Part shown: positions 53,130-61,548 of the stretch, in pieces | Layout: every line of letters begins with the position of its first letter | Position numbering within the stretch: position 1 is the stretch's first letter | NCBI RefSeq assembly: GCF_001583495.1 | Contig: NZ_LQAQ01000061.1 | Location: forward strand, 1-64,000 | Reading direction: 5' to 3' | Origin: Flammeovirga sp. SJP92 | GTDB lineage: Bacteria; Bacteroidota; Bacteroidia; Cytophagales; Flammeovirgaceae | Length of the DNA: 64,000 nt | Notes under the pieces: model-generated | Told to the model about the DNA's origin: nothing | Seen by the model: the letters and a program-made list of their open reading frames with translations, nothing else | The model's database searches: none | Made by a program: the position numbers and the translations under genes

Positions 53130-54212
53130 ATGAAACTATTTCTCTCTATTCTTATTGCATCTTTATTCTTCATCTGTAATACCCCAACTCACGCTCAAAG
53201 CTTTGGTACAGGAGGTGGCGGAGGTGATACAAGGACTGATAAAAAAGTTGACTTCATGCCGATTCCCTATATTAATTACAACAGGTCATTGGGGTTTTCT
53301 ATTGGAGCATTGCCCATGGCCATGTATAATTTAAGTCAGAAAGATACCATTTCACCTTCTTCAGTGACAGGACTTTTGGGGATGTGGACTACCAATGACT
53401 CTTGGTTTGGACTTGTATTCTCTAGATTTTATTTGAAAGAAGACCGATACAGAATCACATTTGCTGCAGGTTTAGGAAGTATCAACTTTCAAACTTATGT
53501 ACCTTTTCCTATTGGAGGTGATTTTGTAGACTATAATACAGGAGTGAATTTTATCAAAATAGAAGTGCAAAGAAGAGTTGTTAAACACCTGTTTTTAGGT
53601 CTTAATTATATGAATACTGATTTCAACACTTCATTTGACGTTATAAAAGACACCACACTTGCCTCTAATTTACAAACCCTCGGAATTGTTCTTTCTTATG
53701 ACCATAGAGATAATGTATACTACCCCTACAAAGGGCATATTGGTAATATTAATCTAGATATGAACCCAGAATTTTTGGGGAATGAAACTCAAAACACAAA
53801 AGTCTCCATTGATTTTAATAAATACTTTGCTTTCCGAAGAGGAAAAGATGTACTGGCTACTAGAGCTTATATCGGTTTTGGTATCGGAGATTTAATTTTC
53901 AACCAGCAGTTTATTGTTGGAGAGAGTGACATCAGAGGATACACCCAAGGAAAATATAGAGGAAATTCCATGTATAATTTACAGGCAGAATACCGGTGGA
54001 ATTTCCATAAAAAAATGGCTATCAACTTTTTTGGAGGATTAGCAACAGTAGCGGGTGCCAATGATGATAGCCAAAACGGTACTTTATTGCCAGGCGTCGG
54101 TGTAGGATACCGATTCAATGTTTTCCCTAAAAATCATATGAACGTGGGACTTGACGGTGCAGTAGGGAATGATGATTGGGGCGTTTACTTCAGAATTGGT
54201 GAAGCTTTTTAG
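53130..54212 (+). CDS. BamA/TamA (Omp85)-family outer-membrane barrel
   Basis: A protein of 360 residues with a Sec signal (PTHAQ, about 23) and no POTRA domains. The barrel includes the family features: the strand LSYDHRDNVYYPYKGHIGNI (DxRDNxxYPxKG is the Omp85 motif), then ESDIRGYTQGKYRGNSMY, matching the VRGY/F motif of strand 12-13 lock, and a terminal strand GVYFRIGEAF ending in Phe. A glycine-rich GTGGGGGD linker follows the signal. Members of this short branch are surface barrels of unknown cargo; they are not the essential BamA. It is preceded by the porin terminator. Confidence 0.82.
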   Translation: MKLFLSILIASLFFICNTPTHAQSFGTGGGGGDTRTDKKVDFMPIPYINYNRSLGFSIGALPMAMYNLSQKDTISPSSVTGLLGMWTTNDSWFGLVFSRFYLKEDRYRITFAAGLGSINFQTYVPFPIGGDFVDYNTGVNFIKIEVQRRVVKHLFLGLNYMNTDFNTSFDVIKDTTLASNLQTLGIVLSYDHRDNVYYPYKGHIGNINLDMNPEFLGNETQNTKVSIDFNKYFAFRRGKDVLATRAYIGFGIGDLIFNQQFIVGESDIRGYTQGKYRGNSMYNLQAEYRWNFHKKMAINFFGGLATVAGANDDSQNGTLLPGVGVGYRFNVFPKNHMNVGLDGAVGNDDWGVYFRIGEAF

Positions 54213-54399
54213 TGATGGGAGGCGTAGAATAACTACAACTCCATAAACATCCATTTGTGAATAATGTTGTATGAATGTATAAATCTTAAAAGAAGGAAAT
54301 TTATATTAAACATTTACATCAGAACTTCGTAAATTATGGATACGAAAATGAAAATTGAATTCAAGCCCTTCATTTTCATCACTTTTGAGATAAAATACT

Positions 54400-54873
54400 A
54401 TGTGGGAAACATTTGATATTCAATCAGTATTGATTGGCCTTGGAATTGGTCTGGCTGTAGCGGCATTAGTTCAAGTAAAAGATTGGATAAAACAATCCGG
54501 GTTAAAAAGTGAAATTAAAAGACTGAAAAACCACCTTCATGATAAATTAGAAATTGATGCTGAAGCAATCTCTGGTAAAAAATCAGAAATTGAAAGACTG
54601 AAAAGAGAAAATGAAAACCTGAGGGTAAGCAACAAAGCTCTAATCAATAAACCCGGCAGACAAGAATTGCTTACTTTTCATGCATATCAAACGGCTATTG
54701 ATAAACTGAATAGCAATATGATGGGCTTCGGTCCTGCTTGGCAAGATGCCTTGAAAGAAGCAAATCATGAAATCAAAGAAATTGAAGAAGGACAAAAATC
54801 TTTCGTCAAAAAAGTATTCCCTAAAGGATTGTTTGGCGGCAGTACCACTTATGAACTAGGTGAGGGAGAATAA
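54400..54873 (+). CDS. Small membrane-anchored coiled-coil protein
   Basis: A protein of 157 residues, not recognised. One hydrophobic helix (about 10-27, LIGLGIGLAVAALVQV) is followed by a coiled coil (about 33-80; heptad leucines in IKRLKNHLHDKL and IERLKRENENLRVSNKALI), then a helical C-terminal segment with a possible turn around MMGFGPAWQDALKEA and a glycine-rich end. The plan resembles small inner-membrane scaffold proteins. It lies alone between the Omp85 gene and its own terminator at 54901-54939. Coding support is the clean hydrophobic and heptad pattern; function unknown. Confidence 0.7.
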   Translation: MWETFDIQSVLIGLGIGLAVAALVQVKDWIKQSGLKSEIKRLKNHLHDKLEIDAEAISGKKSEIERLKRENENLRVSNKALINKPGRQELLTFHAYQTAIDKLNSNMMGFGPAWQDALKEANHEIKEIEEGQKSFVKKVFPKGLFGGSTTYELGEGE

Positions 54874-54900
54874 TTCAATAATAAATAATCAATCATAACA

Positions 54901-54939
54901 ACCTTGATGAAAGAAATTACTTTTATCAAGGTTTTTTTT
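54901..54939 (+). terminator. Terminator of the coiled-coil gene
   Basis: Stem AACCTTGAT (54901-54909) with 54926-54934, extended by GAAAG/CTTTT pairing, followed by seven T. Confidence 0.85.
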
Positions 54940-54954
54940 CAAACATGCTCTTAT
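54937..54954. repeat. Isolated right arm of the AGAGYATGTC repeat family
   Basis: An 18-base sequence identical to 38693-38710 (TTTCAAACATGCTCTTAT). No matching left arm lies nearby. Confidence 0.4.
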
Positions 54955-55021
54955 GTACCAAGTTGATTATTATTTGTATATTGAATGAACACTCAACCAA
55001 TAACACTTAAAATCGACTAAC

Positions 55022-56620
55022 ATGACTGTCAGAGAAGATCATAATAACTATGACGCTATAATTATAGGAAGCGGCATTGGTGCATTGACCACAGCTTCCC
55101 TCCTCTCTCAAATCAAAAAGAAAAAAGTACTGATACTCGAAAAACACTGGGTAATCGGAGGGCAAACACATGTTTTCAAAAGAAAGAAATATCACTTTGA
55201 TGTTGGTGTCCACTACATTGGAAATATGGACCAAAGGTGTATGTCTCGACAAATTTTTAACTTCATTACTGAAAACAACTTAAAGTGGAACAAAATGCCT
55301 CATGTGTTTGAGAAATTTGTTTACCCTGACTTTACGTTTGATGTTCCTTCTCATCCAGAAGAATATAAAGAAAAACTAATCGCCCAATTTCCTGAAGAAA
55401 AAGAAGCGATTGAAAAATATTTTGTAGATGTAAAAATTGCATCAAAATGGATGGAAGGAAATTATGCCTCTTCCTTTCAAGTTCCAATACTAAAAATACT
55501 CGGCAATCTCTACAAACCAAAAAAAGGAAAAGCACTGGCTTTATCCATCACAAAAGAGTATATGGATCAGAATTTCAAAGATCCAAAATTGAAAGCCGTG
55601 CTCTGTTCACAGTGGGGAGACTTTGGTTTACCACCTTCAAAAAGTGCTTTTGGAATGCATTGTTTGATTGTAACACATTATTTTTACGGCGGGTATTATC
55701 CAGAAGGAGGTTCTAAAAATATCGCAAAGTACATTCAACCGACTATTGAAAAAAGTGGAGGCAAATTAATGGTCAATCAAGATGTAGAAGAGATCATTAT
55801 AAAGAAGGATAGAGCTGTAGGTGTGAAAGTGAAAGAAAAACATGGAAAATCCTTTACAGAAAAAGAATACTTTGCTCCAGTTATTATTTCTTCAGTTGGT
55901 TTCCATGGCACTTTTAATCATTTGGTAAAAGAAAAAGTAAACTTCCTTCCTCAACTAGAAGCTCTTTCAGGAGGAATGAGTGCGATTTCTCTTTACATTG
56001 GATTGAAAGAAAACCCTTCAAAATTGGGCGTTAAAGGAGAAAATTATTGGATTTCTGGTTCCTATAATCATGATGCTACTTATGAAACTAGAAATGATAT
56101 TATAGGTGGAGAAATTGAAAGCTGTTACCTTTCCTTTCCTTCTCTAAAAGAACAGAATCCAGAACAGCACACCGCTGAAATTGTCACTTTTGCAGATTTT
56201 GAAGCTTTTGAAAAATGGAAAGATGAGCCTTGGAAGAAAAGAGGAGAAGATTATGAAGCATTGAAAAGTAAAATTGCTGAAGGCTTAATTGCCTGTGTTG
56301 AAAAACAACATCCGGGATTTAGTGCATTAATAGATTATTGTGAATTATCCACACCTCTAACGATGGAGAACTTCACCTCTAAACTCGCAGGAAGAATGTA
56401 TGGATTGGCACACACACCACAACGTTTTTTAAGCGACTGGATCAAACCTCAAACACCATTCAAAGGACTTTACATCACAGGTGGCGACATCTGTACTACC
56501 GGTGTTGTGGGAGCTATGATGGGAGGAGTGGCCACAGCTTCTGTGTTAGATGGAGCTTTTGGTTTTGGGAAACACCTTTATAAAATCAGAAAATACAATA
56601 AAACAAAAGTGGAAATCTAA
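55022..56620 (+). CDS. FAD-dependent oxidoreductase of the retinol-saturase/phytoene-desaturase family
   Basis: A protein of 532 residues. The Rossmann FAD site is IIIGSGIGALTTASLL (GxGxxA at 16-21) with the conserved EKH...GGQTHVF stretch that follows, and the C-terminal FAD motif is LYITGGDICTTGVVGAMMGG, typical of all-trans-retinol 13,14-reductase-like proteins. Family enzymes saturate or desaturate polyene lipids such as carotenoids. No carotenoid genes (crtB, crtI cluster) lie adjacent, so the substrate is open. No signal peptide. Gene is monocistronic with a terminator directly downstream. The long central part (FYGGYYPEGGSKNIAKY) matches the RetSat branch better than true phytoene desaturases. 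Confidence 0.85.
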   Translation: MTVREDHNNYDAIIIGSGIGALTTASLLSQIKKKKVLILEKHWVIGGQTHVFKRKKYHFDVGVHYIGNMDQRCMSRQIFNFITENNLKWNKMPHVFEKFVYPDFTFDVPSHPEEYKEKLIAQFPEEKEAIEKYFVDVKIASKWMEGNYASSFQVPILKILGNLYKPKKGKALALSITKEYMDQNFKDPKLKAVLCSQWGDFGLPPSKSAFGMHCLIVTHYFYGGYYPEGGSKNIAKYIQPTIEKSGGKLMVNQDVEEIIIKKDRAVGVKVKEKHGKSFTEKEYFAPVIISSVGFHGTFNHLVKEKVNFLPQLEALSGGMSAISLYIGLKENPSKLGVKGENYWISGSYNHDATYETRNDIIGGEIESCYLSFPSLKEQNPEQHTAEIVTFADFEAFEKWKDEPWKKRGEDYEALKSKIAEGLIACVEKQHPGFSALIDYCELSTPLTMENFTSKLAGRMYGLAHTPQRFLSDWIKPQTPFKGLYITGGDICTTGVVGAMMGGVATASVLDGAFGFGKHLYKIRKYNKTKVEI

Positions 56621-56627
56621 AATATTG

Positions 56628-56656
56628 AAGACCAAGTGAGATGCTTGGTCTTTTTT
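56628..56656 (+). terminator. Terminator of the oxidoreductase gene
   Basis: Perfect 9-bp stem AAGACCAAG (56628-56636) with 56644-56652, followed by TTTTTT. Confidence 0.85.
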
Positions 56657-56766
56657 AAAATGACAAAATTTTATTGTTTTAAATATCACAAAAACAAAAC
56701 ATTCACAATTAAATGACACAGATCACCAAAAACTACTTCCAAGTAAAAACTCATTAACAGTATATT

Positions 56767-56798
56767 TTTGTAAAGCACGGCACCCGAAGATATTTTTG
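56767..56798 (+). promoter_or_regulatory. Consensus promoter of the small membrane-protein gene
   Basis: TTTG (56767-56770), a 20-base spacer and TATTTTTG (56791-56798): an exact TTTG-N20-TAnnTTTG promoter, one of the best in the window. Leader of about 40 bases. Confidence 0.72.
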
Positions 56799-56845
56799 TA
56801 TATCATGTTAGAATAAACCTAAGCAACTTACAACTACATATAATT

Positions 56846-57043
56846 ATGAATATTTACAGATGGACCCTAGTTATTATTGCAAGTTTTATAGGAATCGGAA
56901 ACATTTGGTTTTTAGATTTCAATGATCTAAGCTTTATGAACAATATCTATGAGTATTGTGGAATGATCATTATGTTCGGAATCACTTACCTTTTAACCAC
57001 TCAATCACGTATTAAGAAGAGTGACAAAAATTCTATTTCATAA
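56846..57043 (+). CDS. Small two-helix membrane protein, 65 residues
   Basis: A tiny protein with two membrane helices (about 6-23, LVIIASFIGIGNIWFL, and about 38-51, CGMIIMFGITYLLT) joined by an acidic loop FNDLSF, with a basic polar tail RIKKSDKNS. Positive-inside bias puts both ends in the cytoplasm. It is not a known family to me. The strong consensus promoter 48 bases upstream and its clean membrane topology make a genuine gene likely. It stands alone between the oxidoreductase and the biotin region. Confidence 0.6.
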   Translation: MNIYRWTLVIIASFIGIGNIWFLDFNDLSFMNNIYEYCGMIIMFGITYLLTTQSRIKKSDKNSIS

Positions 57044-57149
57044 GTTTGATGACACAAATTATATAAGTTTTCCTAAAAAACTGACTAATCTTACCGAACT
57101 AAACTAAAACCTTCCTTACTTTGCAAATGAATTAAAAGTTAATTTTGCA

Positions 57150-57554
57150 ATGGTATTTTTCAAGAGATGGTCGCGTAAAAACTATGCAATTTTTAATTCT
57201 CTCAAAAGGGAAATTAAAATTTGTACACTGAACGTGTGCCTACATTTGAATGCTCCAACTTTAATTCGTGAATTTGTCATCAGACAAAACTTCGCTTTAG
57301 ATGATCCGCCTGAAGAGGATGATTTCCTATTAAGTGAGTTAGAAATTTCACAATTAACGCTGTTGAGCAACCCACAGAGTATTTCTGAAAGTAGTCGATC
57401 TGCCAGTCTATACAAAAACTTGCTAGATTCTACTAAAACTACTTTTTCTCGAATATCCTCCCTCCAACACGTATTAAGTTTTAATCTTATAAATCGTTTT
57501 CTTTTTGACGAGTCCAATACTCGTAAGGGAATTCTATTATCAAATTTTTCATAA
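57150..57554 (+). pseudogene. Probable broken 5' remnant of a BtuB-type TonB-dependent receptor gene
   Basis: An open frame of 134 codons. Its start FFKRWSRKNYAIFNSLKREI closely resembles the peculiar leader seen on Bacteroidetes BtuB-like receptors (RWSRKGYAVFNSLGR-type). Later parts look like a worn plug domain: LSELEISQ where receptors have LxEVEVxA, and SSLQHVLSF...RKGILLS where they have SLQDLLxx...RGxxxD. It then stops at codon 135, 500 residues short of a receptor. The leader lacks a normal hydrophobic core and cleavage site (CTLNVCLHLNAPT). No cobalamin riboswitch is visible upstream. A remnant is the best explanation; a real small protein of unknown role remains possible. Resemblances are by eye from memory of the family. 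Confidence 0.4.
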
Positions 57555-57557
57555 CCA

Positions 57558-57614
57558 AGAAGTCGTTTAACCGTCGGTTAAGCTATAGACTTCTACATCC
57601 TAAATTTTAAGGAT
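57558..57614 (+). other. Nested hairpins after the receptor remnant, upstream of bioB
   Basis: AGAAGTC (57558-57564) pairs with GACTTCT (57588-57594), enclosing TTAACC-GTC-GGTTAA (57567-57581), and a second small hairpin ATCCT/AGGAT spans 57597-57614. No T run follows, so it is not an ordinary terminator. The 319-base gap 57555-57873 holds nothing else firm; the biotin operon promoter must be here but no exact TAnnTTTG is seen. Confidence 0.45.
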
Positions 57615-57873
57615 AGGTTGGTGATGAGATAATAGAAAATGAAGATTTATCTTAGAACTTGATAGAAGAATATAGTTTGACATGGCATATGTACATGGAA
57701 AGAAGTTAAGGGATCATTTTAGGTTGTTATTTTTTATTCTAATCGAGGCAGATTTGAAGAGCATAGCCATAGCTACGTGATAAAAATCTAACGAAGAGTA
57801 GGATAAAAAAGATAAGATAAAATATCCGTTCACTTAATTCCAGGTACTTAGACTTCACAAAATTAAGTATGAC

Positions 57874-58878
57874 ATGCAAGCAAGTATTAGACATGATTGG
57901 ACTAGACAAGAGGTAGCTGAAATTTATCACTTACCTTTAATGGAGTTAATGTACAAAGCTTCAACTATTCACAGAGAATATCAACAAACTGGTGAGGTAC
58001 AGGTATGTACTTTACTTTCTGTAAAAACTGGTGGATGTAAAGAAGACTGTAGCTACTGCTCTCAATCTGCACGCTATAATACACATGTTGAGCCTCATAA
58101 ATTAATGACCACTGAGTCGGTAGTCAACAAAGCGAAACAAGCCAAAGAAAATGGTTCTACTCGTTTTTGTATGGGTGCGGCTTGGAGAGAAGCGAGATCT
58201 AACAAAGACTTCGAAAGAGTATTGGACATGGTAGGTCAAATCAATGAAATGGGTCTTGAGGTTTGTGCTACTTTAGGAATGCTGGACGAAGAGCAAGCGG
58301 AAGCATTAAAAGAAGCAGGACTTTACGCTTACAACCACAACTTAGACACAAGTAGAGAATATTACGAACAAGTAATTACGACAAGAACATTTGATGACCG
58401 TTTAGAGACGATCAAAAACGTTCAAAAAGCAAAGATTTCAGTATGTTCAGGTGGTATCATCGGGTTAGGTGAAACAGACGAAGACAGAATCGGAATGTTG
58501 ACTACTTTAGCATGTCTTCCTACTCACCCTGAATCAGTTCCTGTAAACGCATTGGTTCCTGTAGAAGGTACGCCAATGGAAGGCAACAAAATGGTTTCTA
58601 CATGGGAAATGATCCGTATGATTGCTACTGCTAGAATCATCATGCCGAAAGCAATGGTTCGTTTATCTGCAGGTAGAACTGAAATGAGTACTGAAGCACA
58701 AGCACTTTGCTTTATGGCTGGTGCTAACTCCATCTTCGCCGGCGATCAATTACTTACTACTCCAAACCCTGAGGAAGATGTGGACATGATCATGTTCAAA
58801 ACACTTGGTTTGTCTCCAAGAGCATCTTTCAAAGAAGAAGCGAAAACAAAATTGGAGAAAGACGCTGTAATATATTAG
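57874..58878 (+). CDS. bioB: Biotin synthase
   Basis: A radical-SAM enzyme of 334 residues that inserts sulfur into dethiobiotin, the last biotin step. The cluster-binding cysteines are Cys55, Cys59 and Cys62 in GGCKEDCSYCSQS. The second cluster residues are visible as Cys98 (TRFCMGAAWRE), Cys131 (EVCATLGML) and Cys191 (SVCSGGIIGLGE), with Arg266 in VRLSAGRTEM as the unusual arginine ligand. Length is standard. It is the first gene of a six-gene biotin operon; bioF starts 83 bases downstream after a large inverted repeat. The enzyme is cytoplasmic. All catalytic residues appear intact. Confidence 0.97.
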   Translation: MQASIRHDWTRQEVAEIYHLPLMELMYKASTIHREYQQTGEVQVCTLLSVKTGGCKEDCSYCSQSARYNTHVEPHKLMTTESVVNKAKQAKENGSTRFCMGAAWREARSNKDFERVLDMVGQINEMGLEVCATLGMLDEEQAEALKEAGLYAYNHNLDTSREYYEQVITTRTFDDRLETIKNVQKAKISVCSGGIIGLGETDEDRIGMLTTLACLPTHPESVPVNALVPVEGTPMEGNKMVSTWEMIRMIATARIIMPKAMVRLSAGRTEMSTEAQALCFMAGANSIFAGDQLLTTPNPEEDVDMIMFKTLGLSPRASFKEEAKTKLEKDAVIY

Positions 58879-58889
58879 AAGAAAAGGTT

Positions 58890-58954
58890 GAGGTAAGAGT
58901 GAAGAGGTAAAATGACATCTGCCCTCTTCCTTCTTACCTCTTCCCTCTTACCTC
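58890..58954. repeat. 21-bp inverted repeat with 14-bp direct repeats between bioB and bioF
   Basis: The arms 58890-58910 and 58934-58954 are complementary at 20 of 21 positions, core GAGGTAAGAG, loop of 23. The right arm is also made of tandem 14-bp units CCTCTTCCYTCTTA (58923-58936, 58937-58950). It starts 11 bases after the bioB stop and ends seven bases before the bioF start. It is purine-rich on one side, pyrimidine-rich on the other. Confidence 0.72.
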
Positions 58955-58961
58955 ACACAAG

Positions 58962-60146
58962 ATGGAGCTATCACAACAATTATCGGCATTTAAAGAAACC
59001 CATCAATACAGGTCTTTGAAAGAGATTGACCGTAAAGATGGAGGTCATGTGCAATACCAAGGGAAAGACTTTATCAGTTTCACTTCCAATGATTATTTGG
59101 GTATTGCGTCTGACAAAGGACTTCAAGAAGCGTTTTTAAAAGAAAACCAATCTGATTTTTTCAGCTTTGGAAGTGCATCCTCACGCCTTTTGGAAGGACA
59201 TTCTAGTATCTGTACGGAGCTGGAAAATACAATTTCTTCTGCGTATGGAAAAGAAGCGTGTTTATGGATGAATAGTGGTTATCACGCCAATATTGGTTTG
59301 ATGTCAAGTCTTCCGCAAAAAGGAGATTTGATATTATCGGACAAACTGAATCATGCAAGTATAGTGGACGGATTGAAGTTGGCGAGAGCACAGTTTGAGC
59401 GATTCAGACATTTGGATTATGATCACTTAGAACGACTTCTAAAAAAGCACAGAGATAATTTCAATAAGGTATTTATTGTCTCTGAGGCCCTTTTCAGCAT
59501 GGATGGCGATTGTTGTGATGTAAAGAAATTGGTAGCGTTAAAGCAAAAATATAACTGTCATTTGATCATTGATGAAGCACACAGTGTAGGTGCTTTTGGT
59601 GAAAATGGACTGGGTTTATGTGAAGCAGAAGGCAAAGTTGATGACATTGATGTGATTGTTGCACCTTGTGGAAAAGCATTGGGTGCAGTGGGTGCATTTG
59701 TGGTTCTATCAGCAGAATGGAAGGAGTATTTAATCAATACTTGCCGTTCTTTTATCTACACTACAGCCCTGCCTCCGATTAATACTGCGTGGTTGTTATT
59801 TACTTGGAAGAAAACCCAAAAAGCAGGCACTCTTCGCTCACAATTGGAGAACAACACCAATTACTTTATTCAAAAAGCGAAGGAATCAGGAATAGACACT
59901 GTTTCTACAACCTACATTCAACCCATCATAATTGGAGACAATAAAGATTGTTTGGCTTTAGCCGAGGCTCTAAATCAAGAGGGAATTATTGTGAGTGCTA
60001 TCCGTTATCCAACAGTTCCAAAAGGAACCGCGAGATTGAGACTTTCTATCACTTCCAATCATACCAAAGAAGAGATAGACAAGGTATTGGACATGATTAA
60101 TCACTACAAAAAATCAGAAACACATGCAGACACATTGGTTAAATAA
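58962..60146 (+). CDS. bioF: 8-amino-7-oxononanoate synthase
   Basis: A PLP enzyme of 394 residues of the alpha-oxoamine synthase family, joining pimeloyl thioester and alanine with loss of CO2. The substrate loop HSSICTELENTIS, the PLP contacts NSGYHANIG, Asp204 and His207 in DEAHSVGAFG, and Lys238 in APCGKALGAVG are all present; most relatives have TLSKALG where this has PCGKALG, a small change next to the lysine. The final 23 bases overlap bioG, so translation is coupled. Second gene of the biotin operon. Confidence 0.93.
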   Translation: MELSQQLSAFKETHQYRSLKEIDRKDGGHVQYQGKDFISFTSNDYLGIASDKGLQEAFLKENQSDFFSFGSASSRLLEGHSSICTELENTISSAYGKEACLWMNSGYHANIGLMSSLPQKGDLILSDKLNHASIVDGLKLARAQFERFRHLDYDHLERLLKKHRDNFNKVFIVSEALFSMDGDCCDVKKLVALKQKYNCHLIIDEAHSVGAFGENGLGLCEAEGKVDDIDVIVAPCGKALGAVGAFVVLSAEWKEYLINTCRSFIYTTALPPINTAWLLFTWKKTQKAGTLRSQLENNTNYFIQKAKESGIDTVSTTYIQPIIIGDNKDCLALAEALNQEGIIVSAIRYPTVPKGTARLRLSITSNHTKEEIDKVLDMINHYKKSETHADTLVK

Positions 60147-60795
60147 AAAGGATTCTGATAGCGTCATTATCTTTTTTGCAGGTTGGGGACAAAGCAGGCA
60201 TTATTTCGAGCAAAACTTAACTTCTGAAAAGGATGTTTTGATGGTCTGTCAATATGAAAACCTTGATTTCAACAGTATCATTGAAGCCATTACTCCCTAT
60301 AAAGAAAAAATAGTAATTGGGTGGTCTTTTGGAGTTCTTGTGGCTTCAAGATTTATGGAAACTTACTCTGATTATAATTACTCTATTGCCATCAACGGTT
60401 CATTAAAACCGGTGGATGATACAGAAGGAATTCCAACCGCAATTTTTAATGGAACCCTTCAGCTTTTATCTCAAAAATCTTGGGAGAAGTTTGCGTTTAG
60501 AATGATCGGTGATCGTTTGGTGTATACCTCATTTATTGAAAATAACGATAGAGAAATCGATTCATTAAAAGAGGAACTCGCTTTCTTAGGACAATGTGAA
60601 TCCCCATCGAAAACCGTCACTTTTGACCAAGTTTTAGTAAGTCAAAAAGATAGAATTTTCCCCTCTGACAATTTGATGAATTCATGGATTGCCAAGGGAA
60701 TCACACCGCAACTAATCGATACACATCACTTTCCATTCCATCATTATCACACATGGGAGAGCATTGGTCAACTCAATCAAACATTAAGCTTATGA
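60124..60795 (+). CDS. bioG: Pimeloyl-ACP methyl ester esterase BioG
   Basis: A short alpha/beta hydrolase of 223 residues of the DUF452/BioG family. It removes the methyl group that BioC adds, ending the pimelate chain-building cycle. FFAGWGQSRHYFEQ is the oxyanion strand, IGWSFGV holds nucleophile Ser68, and THHFPFHHYH near the C-terminus supplies the histidine. BioG takes the place of BioH, and no bioH or bioK is seen. It overlaps bioF by 23 bases at its start and bioC by four bases (ATGA) at its end. Confidence 0.9.
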   Translation: MQTHWLNKKDSDSVIIFFAGWGQSRHYFEQNLTSEKDVLMVCQYENLDFNSIIEAITPYKEKIVIGWSFGVLVASRFMETYSDYNYSIAINGSLKPVDDTEGIPTAIFNGTLQLLSQKSWEKFAFRMIGDRLVYTSFIENNDREIDSLKEELAFLGQCESPSKTVTFDQVLVSQKDRIFPSDNLMNSWIAKGITPQLIDTHHFPFHHYHTWESIGQLNQTLSL

Positions 60796-61544
60796 TTACT
60801 GTAGACAAACAAAAAGTAGCTTCTCGTTTTGGAAAAAATGTAGGCACTTATGATAAAGAGGCATTTATCCAAAAAGAAATTACCAACGAGCTTTATAAGG
60901 AAATTGTAAAGCGTGAAACGCATTTTCATAAGGCATTTGAGATTGGATGTGGCTCTGGTTTTCTAACGAAACAAATAGAAAAAAATATCAGTGGTGATTA
61001 TATCGTCAATGATCTTGATCCGCTTTGTACACATCAACTTTTGAGGGAGTTTCCAAGGTTACAATTTAAAGTGGGTGATATAGAAAATATTCCACTTCCT
61101 CAACATTTGGACTTGGTCATTTCTACTTCTGTTTTACAATGGATGGAAGATATTGATGCACTTTTGAAGAGAATTTATAATGCACTTGAACCTGAAGGAC
61201 ATTTTGCTTTTTCTACTTTTGGACCTTCCAATTTTTTAGAAATTAAAGCATTACTTAATCAAGGTTTGGAGTACCTATCTATGGAGGAATGGAAGTTCTT
61301 ACTACAGAAAAATGGTTTCCAATTACTTGACGCTTGGGAGTGGAAAGAAGAATGCCTTTTTGATTCAGGAACAGCAGTATTGAAACACATGAAAAACACT
61401 GGAGTAAATGGTACAGCCAAAAATCAGAAAGTATGGAATGCTAGAATCTTACAACGGTTTAATACAGAATACCAAGATCATTTTTCTAAAAATGACAAGG
61501 TCACACTCACTTATCACCCTTTGTTTTTCATCTTAAAAAAATAA
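60792..61544 (+). CDS. bioC: Malonyl-ACP O-methyltransferase BioC
   Basis: A SAM-dependent methyltransferase of 250 residues that caps malonyl-ACP with a methyl group to start pimelate synthesis. Motif I is FEIGCGSGFLT (50-59), with VGDIENIPLPQHLDLVISTSVLQW as the acidic motifs that follow. A longer frame exists from 60684 but lies inside bioG; the ATG at 60792 overlaps the bioG stop by ATGA, a classic coupling arrangement, and gives the normal BioC N-terminus VASRFGKNVGTYD. Third in the fatty-acid-like branch with BioG. Confidence 0.93.
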   Translation: MITVDKQKVASRFGKNVGTYDKEAFIQKEITNELYKEIVKRETHFHKAFEIGCGSGFLTKQIEKNISGDYIVNDLDPLCTHQLLREFPRLQFKVGDIENIPLPQHLDLVISTSVLQWMEDIDALLKRIYNALEPEGHFAFSTFGPSNFLEIKALLNQGLEYLSMEEWKFLLQKNGFQLLDAWEWKEECLFDSGTAVLKHMKNTGVNGTAKNQKVWNARILQRFNTEYQDHFSKNDKVTLTYHPLFFILKK

Positions 61545-61548
61545 AATC

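Noticed and set aside
54215-54232. GCGTAGAATAACTAC as another REP copy
   Set aside because: Only the first six bases match; the second arm is too poor.
57182-57517. Minus-strand frame of 111 codons opposite the receptor remnant
   Set aside because: The plus-strand frame has recognisable receptor-leader sequence; the minus frame has none.
57761-57778. GCATAGCCATAGCTACGT as a copy of the REP family
   Set aside because: The palindrome is broken and the conserved TTCTACAAG tail is absent.
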